64,000 bases of DNA from Owenia fusiformis (GCA_903813345.2 CAIIXF020000001.1:6265098-6329097); one strand, 5' to 3'. Shown: positions 27,470-40,070, counted from the first letter of the stretch. Notes: generated by a model not told the origin, from the letters alone. Made by a program: numbers and translations.

Positions 27470-30400
27470 TTACATATACTCATCAGGTGATGGCGGTGAA
27501 CATTTGCAAGGCATGTAAGAAGACTTTTGACATGGCGTGGATTTTGTCTTCTTGACAGAACCTTTTGCATATCTGATCGATTTCTCTTTTAACTTGCGAT
27601 GAAGACCCGCAAGTTCCATCTGCATGTTCCCTATCCTATCAAACACTCGGTCCAAGTTGTCCTTTACATCTTCATCTGGAAGTATGGAATACTTAGTTGT
27701 ACTGGCAATAATATGATGTTTTTCGCGTTAAATTCCCACCCGAGAGTTATAAGGCTACCGTTATAAGACATTCTAAATCTGATACTCATCATATTTTTCT
27801 GTTTAGAGCCCAGAGAAGAGATCGTAGAAAATGTCAAAATTCTACAATATTCTATGGGTCTATTAAACATATTTTGTAAAACTTTCAACAGTTGACCTGT
27901 CTCCTCTATTTCCTTATTGTGCTTTGATGATCTTTAAATGTTATTTGGTAATCCATTCGAAAAAGTGGTTGCCATCTTCCCATTCCAAATTAATTTGAAT
28001 TGAAAAATCAACTCGACAGATTTTTTAAAAACAAAAAAGCTTTACCTTCATATGTCTCATCAAGGCATTTGAACTGATTTTTGTAGATGTAGCGACGAAC
28101 CAGACGCTGCATAACTTCCTAAAACATTGGAGGATTTTCGATTTTACTTTATATTTTGAACCACAAGTTTCATTTTGGCAAGCCATTGCGCTTTGTGTTT
28201 TTCAACTCTTGCAGCTCCATATTATGTTTTGACGCTTAGATGTTTGCATGAAGTTTAAAATTTTATTTTGTCAAAAATGATTTTTTTCTTATTATTTTTA
28301 ATCGTTAAAACATTGCATTTGATTCTGTTACCACTGATGCATAAGAAACCCGGATGATGTAACGTAAATGGCTCAATTCATATAGGCCATATAACGGTGT
28401 CCCATTAGTTTGAATATAATCTCTCGTCCTCTCTAGTGATCTCGGATGGGATAGGCAGGGTTGATTCAACTAACCTCGTAGTGGCTCCTTGGTTCACACT
28501 GAAACCAATCTATATCGGAGTCTCTCGCCATACGCCGCTGTAACAAACGTTATAAGAACTAAAAAACGGTCTAGTATCCACAGTTTGGCTTATCCATACG
28601 AAGTAGCCGTAAAGACAATCAAATATCTGATCTTGAACATAATTCATCGTAATTGTAATGAACTAAATCAGTCGGATAAAATAGCATAGACGTAGGTTTT
28701 ATTCAAAGCGTTGTATATATTTAACGTTGACATACTTTTTTCATATATGCAGATGCCATCTTGTCGATCTCAGTGGTACTATCTCCAAATGCTTTCTTCT
28801 TCACCCATTGGAACAGGTAGCATAGGTATTTCGGGTTTGGGATCAAGTTCAGTGGGGCAGGGACAGTCATCCCATGCTCAAAATACTGAATCCTAAGTTT
28901 GGCTCGAGCGAATTTCCATTCGACATCTTTGTCCTCCTAAGAAAAAAAGATTTATTTTTAAGACTTTTAGAAAAATAATTATCCCCATCTAGACTTTTAG
29001 AAACATTATTATCACTCTTTGGGTAAAAAATTAATTAAGTCTGAAGTCTGACTTTGATGAATCAGAGGAGATAACTACTGCAAAAATTGACATTGTTAAC
29101 ACTGTTAACTACTGTAAAAAATGGCATCTAATTCTTAACACTGTTAACTACTGCAAAAAATGACATTTAATTGTTAACACTGCAAAAATGACATTTAATT
29201 GTTAACATTGTTAGCTACTGCAAAAGCGACATTTAATTGTCAACACTGTTAACTACTGTAAGAAATGACATTTAATTGTTACCACTCTTAACTAATGCAA
29301 AAAATGACATTTAATTGTTAACACTGATAACTACTGCAAAAATGAAATTTAATTGTTAACACTGACGTATAGCTGGATGTGATGTGGACCTCAATGACAT
29401 TACAAAAGAGAATATTTTAATTTCGCCTAACATCATCAAGTTTGCCGGAACCATTCGGGCTTTATCTGTAATAAATGTCTTAATTGATATTATACTCAAT
29501 ACTGCGAGTAAGTTCATGACCCGATTGTAAGGCCAATATTATGGGAAACAACTTTCAAACTTGCAACTTACATAGATCTCTTGGAACGAATTATTCATCA
29601 TTGCAATCAACATATTCAGAAGAACTACGACGCCTGCCAAAATATAGCTAGCAAATAGAACAGAGCCTACAGTTTCTGTCCATTTACGAAAGTCCTTATC
29701 GAGAAGATTCACATTCTCCATTGCAACTTCCGGTGACGTTTTGTCGCCCATACCAAATGTTGCCCAAAACAAACTTCCAATTGACCGTTGTAATCTGCAA
29801 AAGATGCGATTGAACACTCAGGTTGTGGACATTTCCGATTTAGGACTTGCACCATGAAGTCGACCCTTTGACTTCAAATTGATTATGCAATGCAAGTATC
29901 CACTCTTTTAGATTATACGAATGCCCCATATTTGGCCCATGTTATACTAAAGTATATTCAATTTGGCGTAAGAAGTGGACCATAAAGTGGAGTTAAATTT
30001 TTCTCGCCGAGTACGTTTTTACTCACTCGTTGAAATGCGTGTTTTCATCACAGACATATATCTGGTAGAGACTTGTCAGACCACATACAAATGCCATGAA
30101 CACAAGGAAAAATACAAACAGGAAGCGTGTGACATCCTTCATCATCTGACCGAATGAGATCATGAGGGGCCCTAGCTGTTGACTGGCGGGCAAAAGGTGC
30201 GCTAAACGGGTAAAACTTAATACGTTTGCCAGAGCGAAGAACATGTCTGCAAGGTGATGAGGCTGGGGTAGGGGGAAGTTGTGCCTGCTTCTTAGCATCA
30301 TCGATTCTGAAATATACCGAAGATTGGCAGTAACCGTACAGTAACCAGTTATTACAGTTATATGTTTTTGTGCAAAAAATGATTGTCCCAATAGGTCAAA

Positions 30401-33400
30401 CTACCTTAAAAGATGTACCAACCACAAAATCAGCCAGGGTGAAAAATGAGTAAAATGCAGCGTCACCAGTGTCAAGATTTGGCAAATGTATTGTGGTTCA
30501 ACTACAGTCGTTAAGTTGAAACAGATTAATCACTAAAAAGAAGTTCCAATTAACATTTGATGTTATACATGTAAGCTTTGAGAGCGAAAATGAGTTAATT
30601 CCGTGTAATGTCAAAGTTATAGGCCTATAGCGAAACAGCATTTACCGGAGTAGTTCCCACATTTTTCCGTGCGTGAACAATACATCGATTTGTATCTCTC
30701 TCCTTCTTCTGTCTTTTGCCATTGCACCATCTTGATGTACATGACAAGGTGCAGCGAGATTGAGGCAAGGTACAGAAAAAGTAGGCCAGAATCAATCCAA
30801 TTCCACCAGTCGTTCATATAGTCCTCAATGCCCATCGTATAGACCTGTTGGCATTCAAAAACTAGTTGAGCTGAAACGGCACAAAGCAAACAAAAATTGT
30901 ACATGATCGATAAACAGTGAAACCGACTAAAACTATTTGAATCCTAAGATGTTCATATTTCGAGGCTTTTGCGTTCACGGAAAACTGGAATTAGAAAAAA
31001 TACCAACACAATCGGCAAAAAAGGTTTATGTGTCCTATCGAAGTTTATGCGTCCTATCGAGTCCTAGCCATGAAGTCCCAAGGGACCTCGTTGACTTTGC
31101 CCCATGGGGCAGATGATTTTAATTTGCTGCGGCCGCCCCATCGAATCTCGTGGAACTCGATGGGGCTTTATGGCGCAAAATAGTCCCACGGAGTCCCAGT
31201 AGGCAAATCCGCCGTAAGATTCCACGCAATGTTAAGTCTATGGAGGTTTCAGGTTACCCATTTCACTTTTTGGTATATTGAACGAATACCCTAGGAAGGT
31301 TTATAGAATGTCATTGAGTGTGGTGTTTGTAGTTCAATGTCATGCTTTAAGAGTCAAGCTTAATCAATGGACAGCTCGAGCTCACAGATGTTGAGTCCAA
31401 GTCCGTGTGGATCTTGTACTGTTGTACATACCTATCACCCAAACGATAATACAGACGAACAGGGCCTTTGTAACTTTGTCACAACACAAGTCAGCCGACC
31501 ATAAGTGACCCTCGTCTCGGGTTGCCAAGGCGATGATGAGAAACAAAAAGGTCAGGTAGCAGGAAGATGAGCTCATGAACTTGATCAAGGGACTCCTGAC
31601 GAAATCAGCGACCTGAAAGAGCAAGTAGTACAGAGTGATCCAAGAAATATATTCAATAACAATTACAATGGGTTTATTATATAACATTTTCTGACAGTTA
31701 AATATCCGCATAGCGTTTATTTTAAGACCTTACAGTAGTCTAGTTAAGAGACATCTTGATCTTACTAGAGCTTATCACATTGTTGTGGTTACAAATATTG
31801 TCTGTAAAGAACACAGAAGCCATTCTGAATGAAATCGATGCAATGTCAAACAGCAACACTGAACAAACATCACTCCCCAGTGAAAAATGAAGAATGGCAT
31901 TATCTTAAGGTGTGAGGCTGAGGCCCAGGAGGTGTGAGGGGTGCAAAGGTTGATACAAACGTCGAATTTGAACTTGAGTACGTAGAACTCACCTTGCTTT
32001 TGGGAGCGATGAAGTAAATTGCCAGAAGGAAGGGAAGGGACAGGGCAAATAGAAACAGCGATAAGATTTTCAGAAATGTGTTTCTGTGCTGTATCCATGC
32101 CACTGGCTCATACCATAATGTTTCCATTTGGTTTTGGCATATCGGGTTTGCAATGAACTGAAAATCAAATAAAGATTACTTTGAAGATAGTTTGGTAAAT
32201 AAAGAGAAGAATCAATATAGAATGGTCCGATTGCAACTTAATAAAGTTTAGCTTTAGTTTACTAGTACTTGAATGTATAAAAGCAGTGCGGAACTCCGAT
32301 TGTCCCTGGTACTTTGGAACAGCGTACATGGAATACATTGTTTGTCCTACTTGACTTTGGGGTTCAGAATCCAAATGCCAAATTTCCTTTTAACCAAATC
32401 ATTTTTATCATACTTCATATCTCAGGCCTCCTAGACTTCCATCAAGGCGAACATCAGTTCTGACGCCGCGAACATATTCGCGTTGATGGAAGTCTAGGAG
32501 ACCTGACATCTGCTCGTTTTCGTGATCGTAGCCTAGCGCAGTCTTTTTACATGTGTGCTTTATAAAACATTCACGCCAAAGCGTAGTACTCGAAGCACTT
32601 ACTCTCTTCTGCTCATATTTGATAGCCAGCCTCACCCTCTCAAGCTTTATTTTGTTTTGGCTTGCATCCCCTGTCCCGTTTTCGTTGAGGATGGTCATCA
32701 CTTCGTCTTTCGTTCGACACATGTCTAACAGATCTATTGCATACTTCTCACACTGGTCACTCAGATAGAAATATTCTTTCTAAAATAAGAAATAATGGGA
32801 TCGGAACGGTTAAAAGGTGCAGAGGTTCACCGTTTTGCATCCGTTTACTAGTATGTAACAAAAGTGAGGAATTACAGTAGGACGACACATTGAAAAAAAC
32901 CATTGTTGTCGATGATTCTTGTGAACTATTCTTTTGCAAACGCTTGGCTTCTCTTAAACATTTGATGCTGACACACGTTTGTGCTAAAGAGTGGCAATTT
33001 TGCCTACATCGTGAAATCATGGGACAAGAAAAATCGGACCTCCAAGGCCAGGTCCGTAGCCAGGATTTGCCAAGGGGGGGTCACTTTTTGAAAAATTCCA
33101 AGGGGGTTCACTTGTGACAATTTTGGTCCAAAAATTATTCAAATGAGGTATAGAGGCTGACAAAGCAAACAACATTATATCATTCAACTATTTACTTTTC
33201 AATATCTCAAAAAGATCCGTCCATCCATGGTGGTTATTGCGATTGGTTCTCTAAAAGTCAGGAAAATATGATAAATGTTTGTTTGTGTCGCAATTTCATT
33301 TGGAATCGAGACACTCCCGTAGTAAAAACTAAAAAAAATAGATGACTTGATGGGTGGATGTATAACAAGATAATAATGTGGATGTGGATGTAGATCATTT

Positions 33401-35784
33401 GAGGTAGATAAGCTACACGTAAGCATATTTGCATCTCCAACAGAAAAAATGCAAAAATAAATGGTGGTGAACTGACTCACGATTGATGAAATCAATAATA
33501 TACAGGGTGGGCCAAAAAAAACGCCATTTTTTTCAAAATTATTGATATTAAATCATAATTTGCATACCAAATGAAACTTGAGGTTGTTATCTAGCCATGG
33601 ATCATAAATTATACAGTTTTACTTGAATAAAATATGTCACCAGCGTCTCACTTAAACGTGGTTTTCATGAGAAATAAGCATAATTTGCAAAATGTTCCTG
33701 AACTGATACGGCCTGATGATCACCAAGGTAGTAGCCCTGATGCAAACCCCAGTGAGTATAGGATATGGGAAGGTCTCCAGGAGATTGTATGAAGGCACCC
33801 AATCTAGAAAATTGCTCAACTAAAGCTGGGAATTTAGACAGGTTTGAAAAACTTAGCTAACATTTCATTGATACTGCAATATCAGCAAGGCGACTAAATC
33901 TAAAATATATCATCAATTAGGGTGGCGGATCAATTGAACTCCCCTTTTAGATCAAATATAATCCAAGTTGAATGACTTGTTACATTATATTATTGCTAGG
34001 AACCCTTGGCACTATATAACTACAAAATTTGAGGTATGTAGGTTGGAAAATAAAAAAGTTGTAGTGTCTTGAAAAAAAAGTGGCGTTTTTTGGCCCACCC
34101 TGTATATAGAGAATGGTGCCCCACAAAATGACGGAAATGTCAACGTATGAACAGTAAGAAGGTATTTTTGACAATGTTTAGGCATGTTTTGCAGCAATTT
34201 TCATTTCTAAAAGACTAGGTGCGAGTAGAAATAATCTTGATTTACGTCATTAAATATTCAAAATTCAGTCAAAGTTATGTTATATTTGAAATCTACATGT
34301 AAAGGTACATCTAGAAATAAAGTTTTGAAAATTGTTGATCAAGTTTGAAATTTTTTTTATAAAATCACAAAACGTGAAATATGTTTTTTGCATTGGACAG
34401 ATAACATTTTCTTTTACTGGACATACTAGTATTTTACTAGTAATTTGCATAACGATTGGATACAGATGGGTGATATAAAAATTGAACCACTAAAACAGAT
34501 GGATATTTAAGTGAAAGGGAACTTTCTACTGTACCCGCCATGCCACCTGACCCGAACGAGCCACCTGGTGGTGAAACTGGTAATTACCTACTCGCATCTG
34601 AGTTATTGGATGAAATAACCTTTGGTCTATTTACGGATTGCTGATCTACTATTAAAGGTAGAGTCTATGAAACAATGTGAAATGTATCCTCGCCACAATA
34701 ATTAATAAGCTTTGTGACATTTTCATCCGGGTAAGCAACTCTATCCTTCAGAATCAGAATCTTTTTGCTTTTCTTAAGTTAATTCAAAGATCTGACGAAG
34801 TTATCATCTACAAGTTGAGAAATTTCAAGAAAATGATTTTCATATTACTTGAAACTGAAAAAATATATTGGGATTACTTTAAATCTCTTAAACTGCTGAA
34901 TTATTTTTAACGTAATTATACGAGTATATCGTGTTGTGAGTAATGTAAATGCTTAATAAGTAAAAATTGTAAAAGTGTGTAGGAGCTCGATCGTGTAGAA
35001 GATTCTAATAAAGGAGTAATGCTTTTACCTTGTATTCTTTTTCAATGCCTGCCAAATCTTTCAGGTCGTGTGCAAGTTGAAATGCAGAGAGAATTGGGTC
35101 TTTACTTCTGGAGAAGCAGAGATATGCTGGACTTGCGAGTCCCATATATCGATTTAATCTTGACCGAGAGTGCATCACTGAGTCAATCTCCCTTTCACTC
35201 GTACAGCCCTGGCAATCGCAGAAGTATGGACAGGGCTTCTTTATGGACACCCCATGCATCAGCAACAGCTTCACTAGGCAGAAATTGTTTCTCTGCGAAG
35301 CTAACACAAGTGGGGTGATATCCTGGGAGAAGCGCGGGCTGTTTCTATGCCGAACGCCCTGTATACTCTCAAGATCGAAGTGTTTCATGCGCTGACAGAG
35401 CATCAGGTCCTGCTTTAGAAGCATTTCCGTCAATCGGGCGTTATCCTTGCTGATCGCCAGCAACATGGCGTCATTGATGCATTGTATGCTAGATTTGGGC
35501 AATAGGAATTCAACTATATCTATGTATTCCCCTTCAACAGCTATTTCTAAGGCACTTCTACCGAATATGTCCAGCACATTAAGGTTAAAATTAACATCAG
35601 CGTTTACAATTTTCATGATTGTTTGGATGTCGCCTTTTTCAGCCGCTTCAAGAAATTCAGTTTCCTTCGTGTGCATAACTGATTCGCCAAATATGGCAGA
35701 AAAAACGGGTGCTGCAGAACTCGTCTTCATCAGTTGACCTCTCATCTTTTTCGGCGTAGGTTTGTCACTATCCTGGCCAGGCAT
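27470..35784 (-). CDS. TRPC: TRPC-type transient receptor potential cation channel, ten coding exons, complete
   Basis: Exons in coding order: 35029-35784, 32603-32779, 31993-32157, 31432-31612, 30646-30870, 30027-30306, 29572-29794, 28736-28936, 28046-28118, 27470-27675; total 2487 nt, 828 aa. Exon 1 holds N-terminal ankyrin-type repeats (residues about 40-165) and the Cys-rich TRP_2 region ([10 protein letters not shown]). Six membrane segments follow from exon 3 ([19 protein letters not shown]) to exon 7, with an SWVIG-like S2/S3 region, the FWATFGMGD pore segment (about residue 604, aligned to FWAIFGLSE of vertebrate TRPC) and the S6 motif [16 protein letters not shown]. The invariant TRP box EWKFAR is in exon 8. 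Exon 10 gives a coiled-coil-like tail and ends [10 protein letters not shown]. Family knowledge: a plasma-membrane Ca2+/Na+ channel opened downstream of phospholipase C. I did not resolve orthology to TRPC1/3/4/5 or insect trp-gamma. Confidence 0.93.
29074..29363. repeat. Minisatellite, about eight diverged copies of a 38-39-bp unit
   Basis: The unit AACTACTGCAAAAAATGACA + TTTAATTGTTAACACTGTT is repeated about eight times, one copy shortened to about 30 bp. It lies in the TRPC intron between exons 8 and 7 (28937-29571). Confidence 0.85.
31025..31210. repeat. Cluster of short palindromes, GC-rich patch
   Basis: Within an AT-rich intron there is GTCCTATCGA repeated, GCCCCATGGGGC-like palindromic text, GCGGCCGC, and a hairpin GCCCCATCGA...TCGATGGGGC (31133-31166). 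Origin unknown; likely a degraded foldback element. Confidence 0.45.
32422..32506. repeat. 85-bp hairpin element in a TRPC intron
   Basis: TCAGG(C)CTCCTAGACTTCCATC and GATGGAAGTCTAGGAG(A)CCTGA form 24-bp arms around CGAACATCAGTTCTGA..GCGAACATATTCGCG. The left arm and loop start recur at 17816-17860. Confidence 0.75.
33501..34104. mobile_element. Mariner element with decayed transposase, 604 bp
   Basis: Starts TACAGGGTGGGCCAAAAAAA then ACGCCA and ends with the inverse ...TGGCGTTTTTTGGCCCACCCTGTA, TA-bounded. The middle (about 33725-33860, plus) still reads [19 protein letters not shown], the D-x-NP-x-(D/E)-Y-x-x-W part of the mariner transposase C-terminal catalytic region, followed by stop codons. 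The N-terminal half is missing. It lies in the first coding intron of the TRPC gene. Confidence 0.85.
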
Positions 35785-36514
35785 CTTCTCTTAGTCTCTT
35801 CTCCACGAGCCACTTTTGAGGCGACACTATCTCTAGACGCATTTCATCATAATATATACTTTTCATATTTTGCTGGCAATTAATTTGCTTGATGACTGCT
35901 CCCTTAAGGCATCATCAAAACATTCTGGCTGTAATATATGTTTTTGCAATTCCTTTCTCATATAATAATTGAATTGAGGGCAAAAAGAAGTCATTTTAAT
36001 AACACTTTATTTAAATTAGGCATAAGACTACAATCAAAATGATTACATTATTACTAATATTACAAGTATGGCCATACAATCAATTAGTGAGAGTGCAAAT
36101 CATTCTCTCCTTTTAGATGACAATTGGAACAAATATCTTCCAAGAATATTTTGATCATCGAAGACACGGTCTCTAATTTGTGAGTGTCGCTCGTGACACA
36201 TGCACGTCTATCTTTTTCAAAGTATCATTTTTAAACACAGGGTTAACAAAACGACACATTTGAAAGTTCAAAGACTCATCACATACAATACAGTTCTCTA
36301 GGCAAGTGTCATTACCTCCCCTGGTTTAAAGGTGACTTGACGCTTAGAATAAATATGGGTACTGTGTGCATTTTGTGCGCAGCAAAAGTCATTTTCCATT
36401 TACTATAAAATGCTTACTCAAACGATATTTTATTACCTTTTCATGAATCCGAAATCCCTACTAAGATACACCACGATAATCGATTAGCAAATTGATACAT
36501 ACATGCATATGGGC
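35785..36514. other. Upstream flank of the TRPC gene
   Basis: Expected 5' UTR/promoter of the TRPC gene; no certain promoter element or upstream exon found. No coding sequence on either strand. Confidence 0.3.
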
Positions 36515-37320
36515 TTATAATAATAATAGGATTTTATTAGTACTGATGCCCTTTTAGGGCCAAACGTACATCCAATATACAATTTTCAATAACAGTAAAT
36601 ATAGCAATAAAGTAAAGAAAATAGGATTACATTCTTCAAATGACATATAAAATGTTACTTTGATATAAGAATCCTGTCTCTACCCATCATTAGATACTTT
36701 ATCATGTCAGCAGATTCTTTTAATATGATCCCCTCACTCGTCAATAGAAAAATTGTCTTTTGGTGGTCATTCATGTTTTTAAAATTACGACACAGGTTTT
36801 CAAGTTTTTCAATATGGTATTTTCTGATAAACTCCAATTTTTTACATTTGAATAAAAAGTGTGTTTCATCTTCTATAACCGAGTCCTTACATATTTTACA
36901 AAATCGACTATTAAGATCAGTAATTGGTTTTGTATATCGGCCTCTCTCTATCTCTAGATTGTGGGCGCTTATACGTAATCTAGTTAAATGTTTAGCATTT
37001 GAAAGTGTCGTTTCTGAAAGGTAGTGTTCAAATCCAAAGTGCGATTTTAGTTGTTTAAATAATCTAAGTTTCCCCCCATTCCCACTTATCAGATTGTTCC
37101 AATATACTTGATATCTCTCTATTAATTTCTTTTTGACTTTAATAGCAAGCCTATTTGTGCTCATCTCTATGTTTACCCTATCTTCAAGATTCAATTCATC
37201 AGACATTTTTATTTTAATATGGCACAGTATATTTTTGAGTTGTTTGTGCCATGTAAATGTGTTATTTGTTAAATCAAATGTTTTACTCATGATTAATGAA
37301 TCGTTTAGTAAACTCATATG
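36515..37320 (-). mobile_element. 5'-truncated LINE, 3' terminal part of a second family
   Basis: An open frame of 220 codons (37317 to 36655) matches the C-terminal region after the reverse transcriptase of CR1-type elements: a run of basic and hydrophobic residues, then ARLRISAHNLEIERGR-like text and the zinc-knuckle-like CKIC..H..C pattern. The 3' UTR carries a small hairpin (GGCCC..GGGC, near 36555) and ends in a short TTA/ATT microsatellite (36515-36528 on the plus strand) in place of an A tail. Endonuclease and RT are missing, so this is a dead 5'-truncated insertion and clearly a different family from the LINE at 21352-25233. Confidence 0.8.
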
Positions 37321-37740
37321 TATTGTTCGTCAAATGGCCATGGACTGTCGCTTTTCTCTTTTTCAATTAAATTTTCTTTTGTACATGTTCCATCAGAGGT
37401 ACATGATTCCGTACACCAGAGATATCAGATACCATGTCAGAGTTACGGTTGTCATAGCAACCGGTGGTATTGGCACCTTAAGCAGTCGTTAATCATAACA
37501 AAGTATATATTGAACGTGAATGAGTTTGAAAGACACTAAATTGATGTACCTACCCAAATAATAGGTTTGTCATTATAAATGTCGATACCCAACGATAGGA
37601 TGACAGAAGACACATGCATTGAGGAAATCAAAGTCAGGTCAGCCATACTGAAAATAATTGGATTGAAAACTTCAGATCTCCATGGAAGACAGAGAGAACT
37701 GATATAATGGTGTATTTTGAATGAAATGTCACTGTAAAAA

Positions 37741-37975
37741 AACTTATCAGATGCTAAAGAAGTCATTTGGTGATGAAAAGGACTAACCAATGTCTACAGA
37801 TGGTACAGTACAGAACGATTTCTGAAAAGCCGAGAAGATCTGCTGAGGATGCTTCACGTACAGGTGCTCCAAAAACAACACGCACAGCAGAGATGATTAA
37901 AGAAGTAGAGTAGCTGGTTATGGTTGATAAGACTGCCACTATTGAACATGAACTGGGCATTGGTAATGAGCATGA
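37741..37975 (+). pseudogene. Fragment of a mariner-type transposase, N-terminal part
   Basis: One frame reads SAEDASRTGAPKTTRTAEMI followed by KEVE, an in-frame stop, and LVMVDKTATIEHELGIG; the neighbouring frame just upstream reads TNVYRWYSTERFLKSREDLL. This is the pattern of the N-terminal helix-turn-helix region of mariner transposases (RWY..F..GR, then ED..RtGrP.ts.t, then a second HTH ending ELgIs). At least one frameshift and one stop codon show it is a dead remnant. No DDE part is adjacent. Confidence 0.6.
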
Positions 37976-38651
37976 AAATGGTTATTTAGAATAATTGTGA
38001 CATCATATATTCGAGGTGCTTCGGTATATAATATTTGTCCTTGGAGGTTTTAATCAGTGTGTCCAAAACTTTTCCAGGTATAGATAATACGAACATCCTC
38101 GAAACTAAATAGACCATTGCTTACGCCCTAAATACCTTTCCTGTACTCATATCGATAGACCTGACTATAACAAAAATTAATCAATAAATGACCATATTCT
38201 TCTTTCCCAGTGGTAAAGTTACTTATAAAGCGAGTATATATCAATGAATCTATAAATATGATTTTTGTCAAGGACTGTATAATATGTTTCAAACTATTAG
38301 AAACAGTCGGTTCTGCAATAGGGCATTAAATCTTAACGAAGCGTCTTTAGAAATTTTTGGTTGACACTAATGGCAAACACTACCAACCTACGACAAAGGA
38401 ATATAGCAGGTTTACTTCGGCTACTTACCTTCGTTTTTGCAAAAGCAATTCATTCTTTGGCCGATAAAGTAAATAAAAACTATGTGCAGACTCTCAGTGA
38501 AAGAACCTTCCTTTGAATTGAATATGTTTTAATGAACAGAGGCAACAATGCACATTTGGAGGTTGTACAGTGCAAGGAATGGGGTGGGTATGTTCAACCA
38601 GACTCCCCTAACATAAGGACAACAGTATCCCAAAAAACATTCGAACTATAA
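37976..38651. other. Upstream flank of the PAQR-like gene
   Basis: AT-rich sequence between the mariner transposase fragment and the PAQR-like start codon. Nothing recognised; no upstream coding exon with a splice donor was identified. Confidence 0.3.
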
Positions 38652-39732
38652 ATGGATTTATCTAATATCCCAGTATATTGTAGGGCAATAATGGAGCATG
38701 TGGTATTTGTCAAAAGGCTTTTTCACCTGCAGACAACCAAGCGCATCGAGGACGTCCCAGAGCTATATCGCGAGCCAGGTATATGGACAGGGTATCGCAG
38801 TATCAACAAGGATTGGCGTTACTATCTGATGAGTTTTTTCCAATTACACAATGAATCGTTGAATGTCTGGACACATCTCGGAACCTTCTTTATAGTGTCA
38901 TACTGATCTTGCTTTGCGTTGTGATCTTTCAAATCCATCATATGCTGGTATAGTTGGCTTTTGCATATTGTGTGCCGCCTATAGCTACATCAGCTCCATG
39001 GCCCATCTTCTTCACAGCAAATCAAATCTTGTTCATGTCTTTGTTTACCAGTTGGATTATGCTGGAATAGGGTTCTACACATTTGCTACAGGCTTGCTGA
39101 CGTTTTACTACACGTGTGGTACGGGGATGTTCTCGATCCTATCGCCATACTACATTTACGGGAACGTTCTCCAATGCTGGTGTGTGTGCACTGGGTCCTC
39201 TTACGTCAAACTCCGCTATGGGAGAAAAGACAACTTCAAACGGAGGCGGCTCCAGTCTTTATCGTACCTGCCAGGTGTTATATGGACATCCATTCCCTGG
39301 TGCAGTAGACTCTACGAATGTCTATCCAGTAATGAATGTGAATTACAATACTTCGCTACACATGCCCATTGTGCCAAGTGGTTCATCATCACGTGTTCTT
39401 TATTTTTGAGCCATTTTCCAGAGAGGCTTTGGCCGGGCAGGTTTGACATAATAGGGCACAGTCACCAGTTGTTCCACATTGCTAACTGTATAACAGTGCT
39501 ACACCAAATATCGGTAGCTGAATATGAACTGAAGCATAGATCTCAGGAAGAAATAATCTTAATGCAGGGAGATTTGAAAACTATACTCGGAAGTATTGTA
39601 CTCTGCATTATCATTAATGTTACATCCGTATTATTGCTCACGAAGGCCTTCTATGATATGATAAAAATGCCAGAAGATGACAGTTATAATGCTGAAAATA
39701 ACAATAGCAATCTGAAATACAAGTCCGATTAG
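38652..39732 (+). pseudogene. PAQR: PAQR / membrane progestin receptor-like gene, intronless, with two apparent frameshifts
   Basis: The ATG at 38652 opens IEDVPELYREPGIWTGYR and FQLHNESLNVWTHL, hallmarks of class II PAQR receptors (mPR, PAQR5-8). The frame stops at 38904-38906. A hydrophobic first helix (LYSVILILLCVVIFQI) is in a second frame at about 38885-38935, and the rest, from about 38929 to the TAG ending at 39732, is in the third. The later part keeps the conserved elements: SSMAHLLHSKS, QLDYAG, FPERLWPGRFDIIGHSHQLFHI and several helices, including the Ser/His/Asp and HxxxH residues thought to bind a metal. The total span (about 1.08 kb) fits the usual 340-360 aa. Two single-base losses would explain the frames. 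Well-preserved text argues for recent damage or sequence error; lack of introns also allows a retrocopy. Family role: seven-helix steroid-responsive receptors at the plasma membrane. Confidence 0.8.
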
Positions 39733-40070
39733 ACATCTGGAGTTGTATTTAAAGCATCAAAAGCTAGAGAGGGTAAAATGGTGAAATCAATCTTTCCAAA
39801 AAGCATGACCCCATTATCCTAATTATTTTCTTTTCTGAAAAAGGAATTATTATATCTTATGTTGATGTTTATTGAAGAAATGCAGAAATTACTGAATTCA
39901 TTAGTGCTAAAAAATCTAGAAAGTCAAACGATTATCCTAATGATAGGAAAAATATCTAAAAGTTTAGGATTTTTAAGACTCTCTCCACTGTAAAATTATA
40001 TCAATAATTGGTATTGACATGGTTTATCAAATGGCATTTTTACTAGCTGTGTTGTTTCTCATTTTGATGT
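39733..40070. other. 3' flank of the PAQR-like gene
   Basis: Non-coding AT-rich sequence between the PAQR-like stop codon and a palindromic element. No repeat or coding signal was recognised. Confidence 0.3.

Noticed and set aside
29074-29363. Possible CRISPR-like array
   Set aside because: The repeats are contiguous, without unique spacers, and the genome is eukaryotic; it is a minisatellite.
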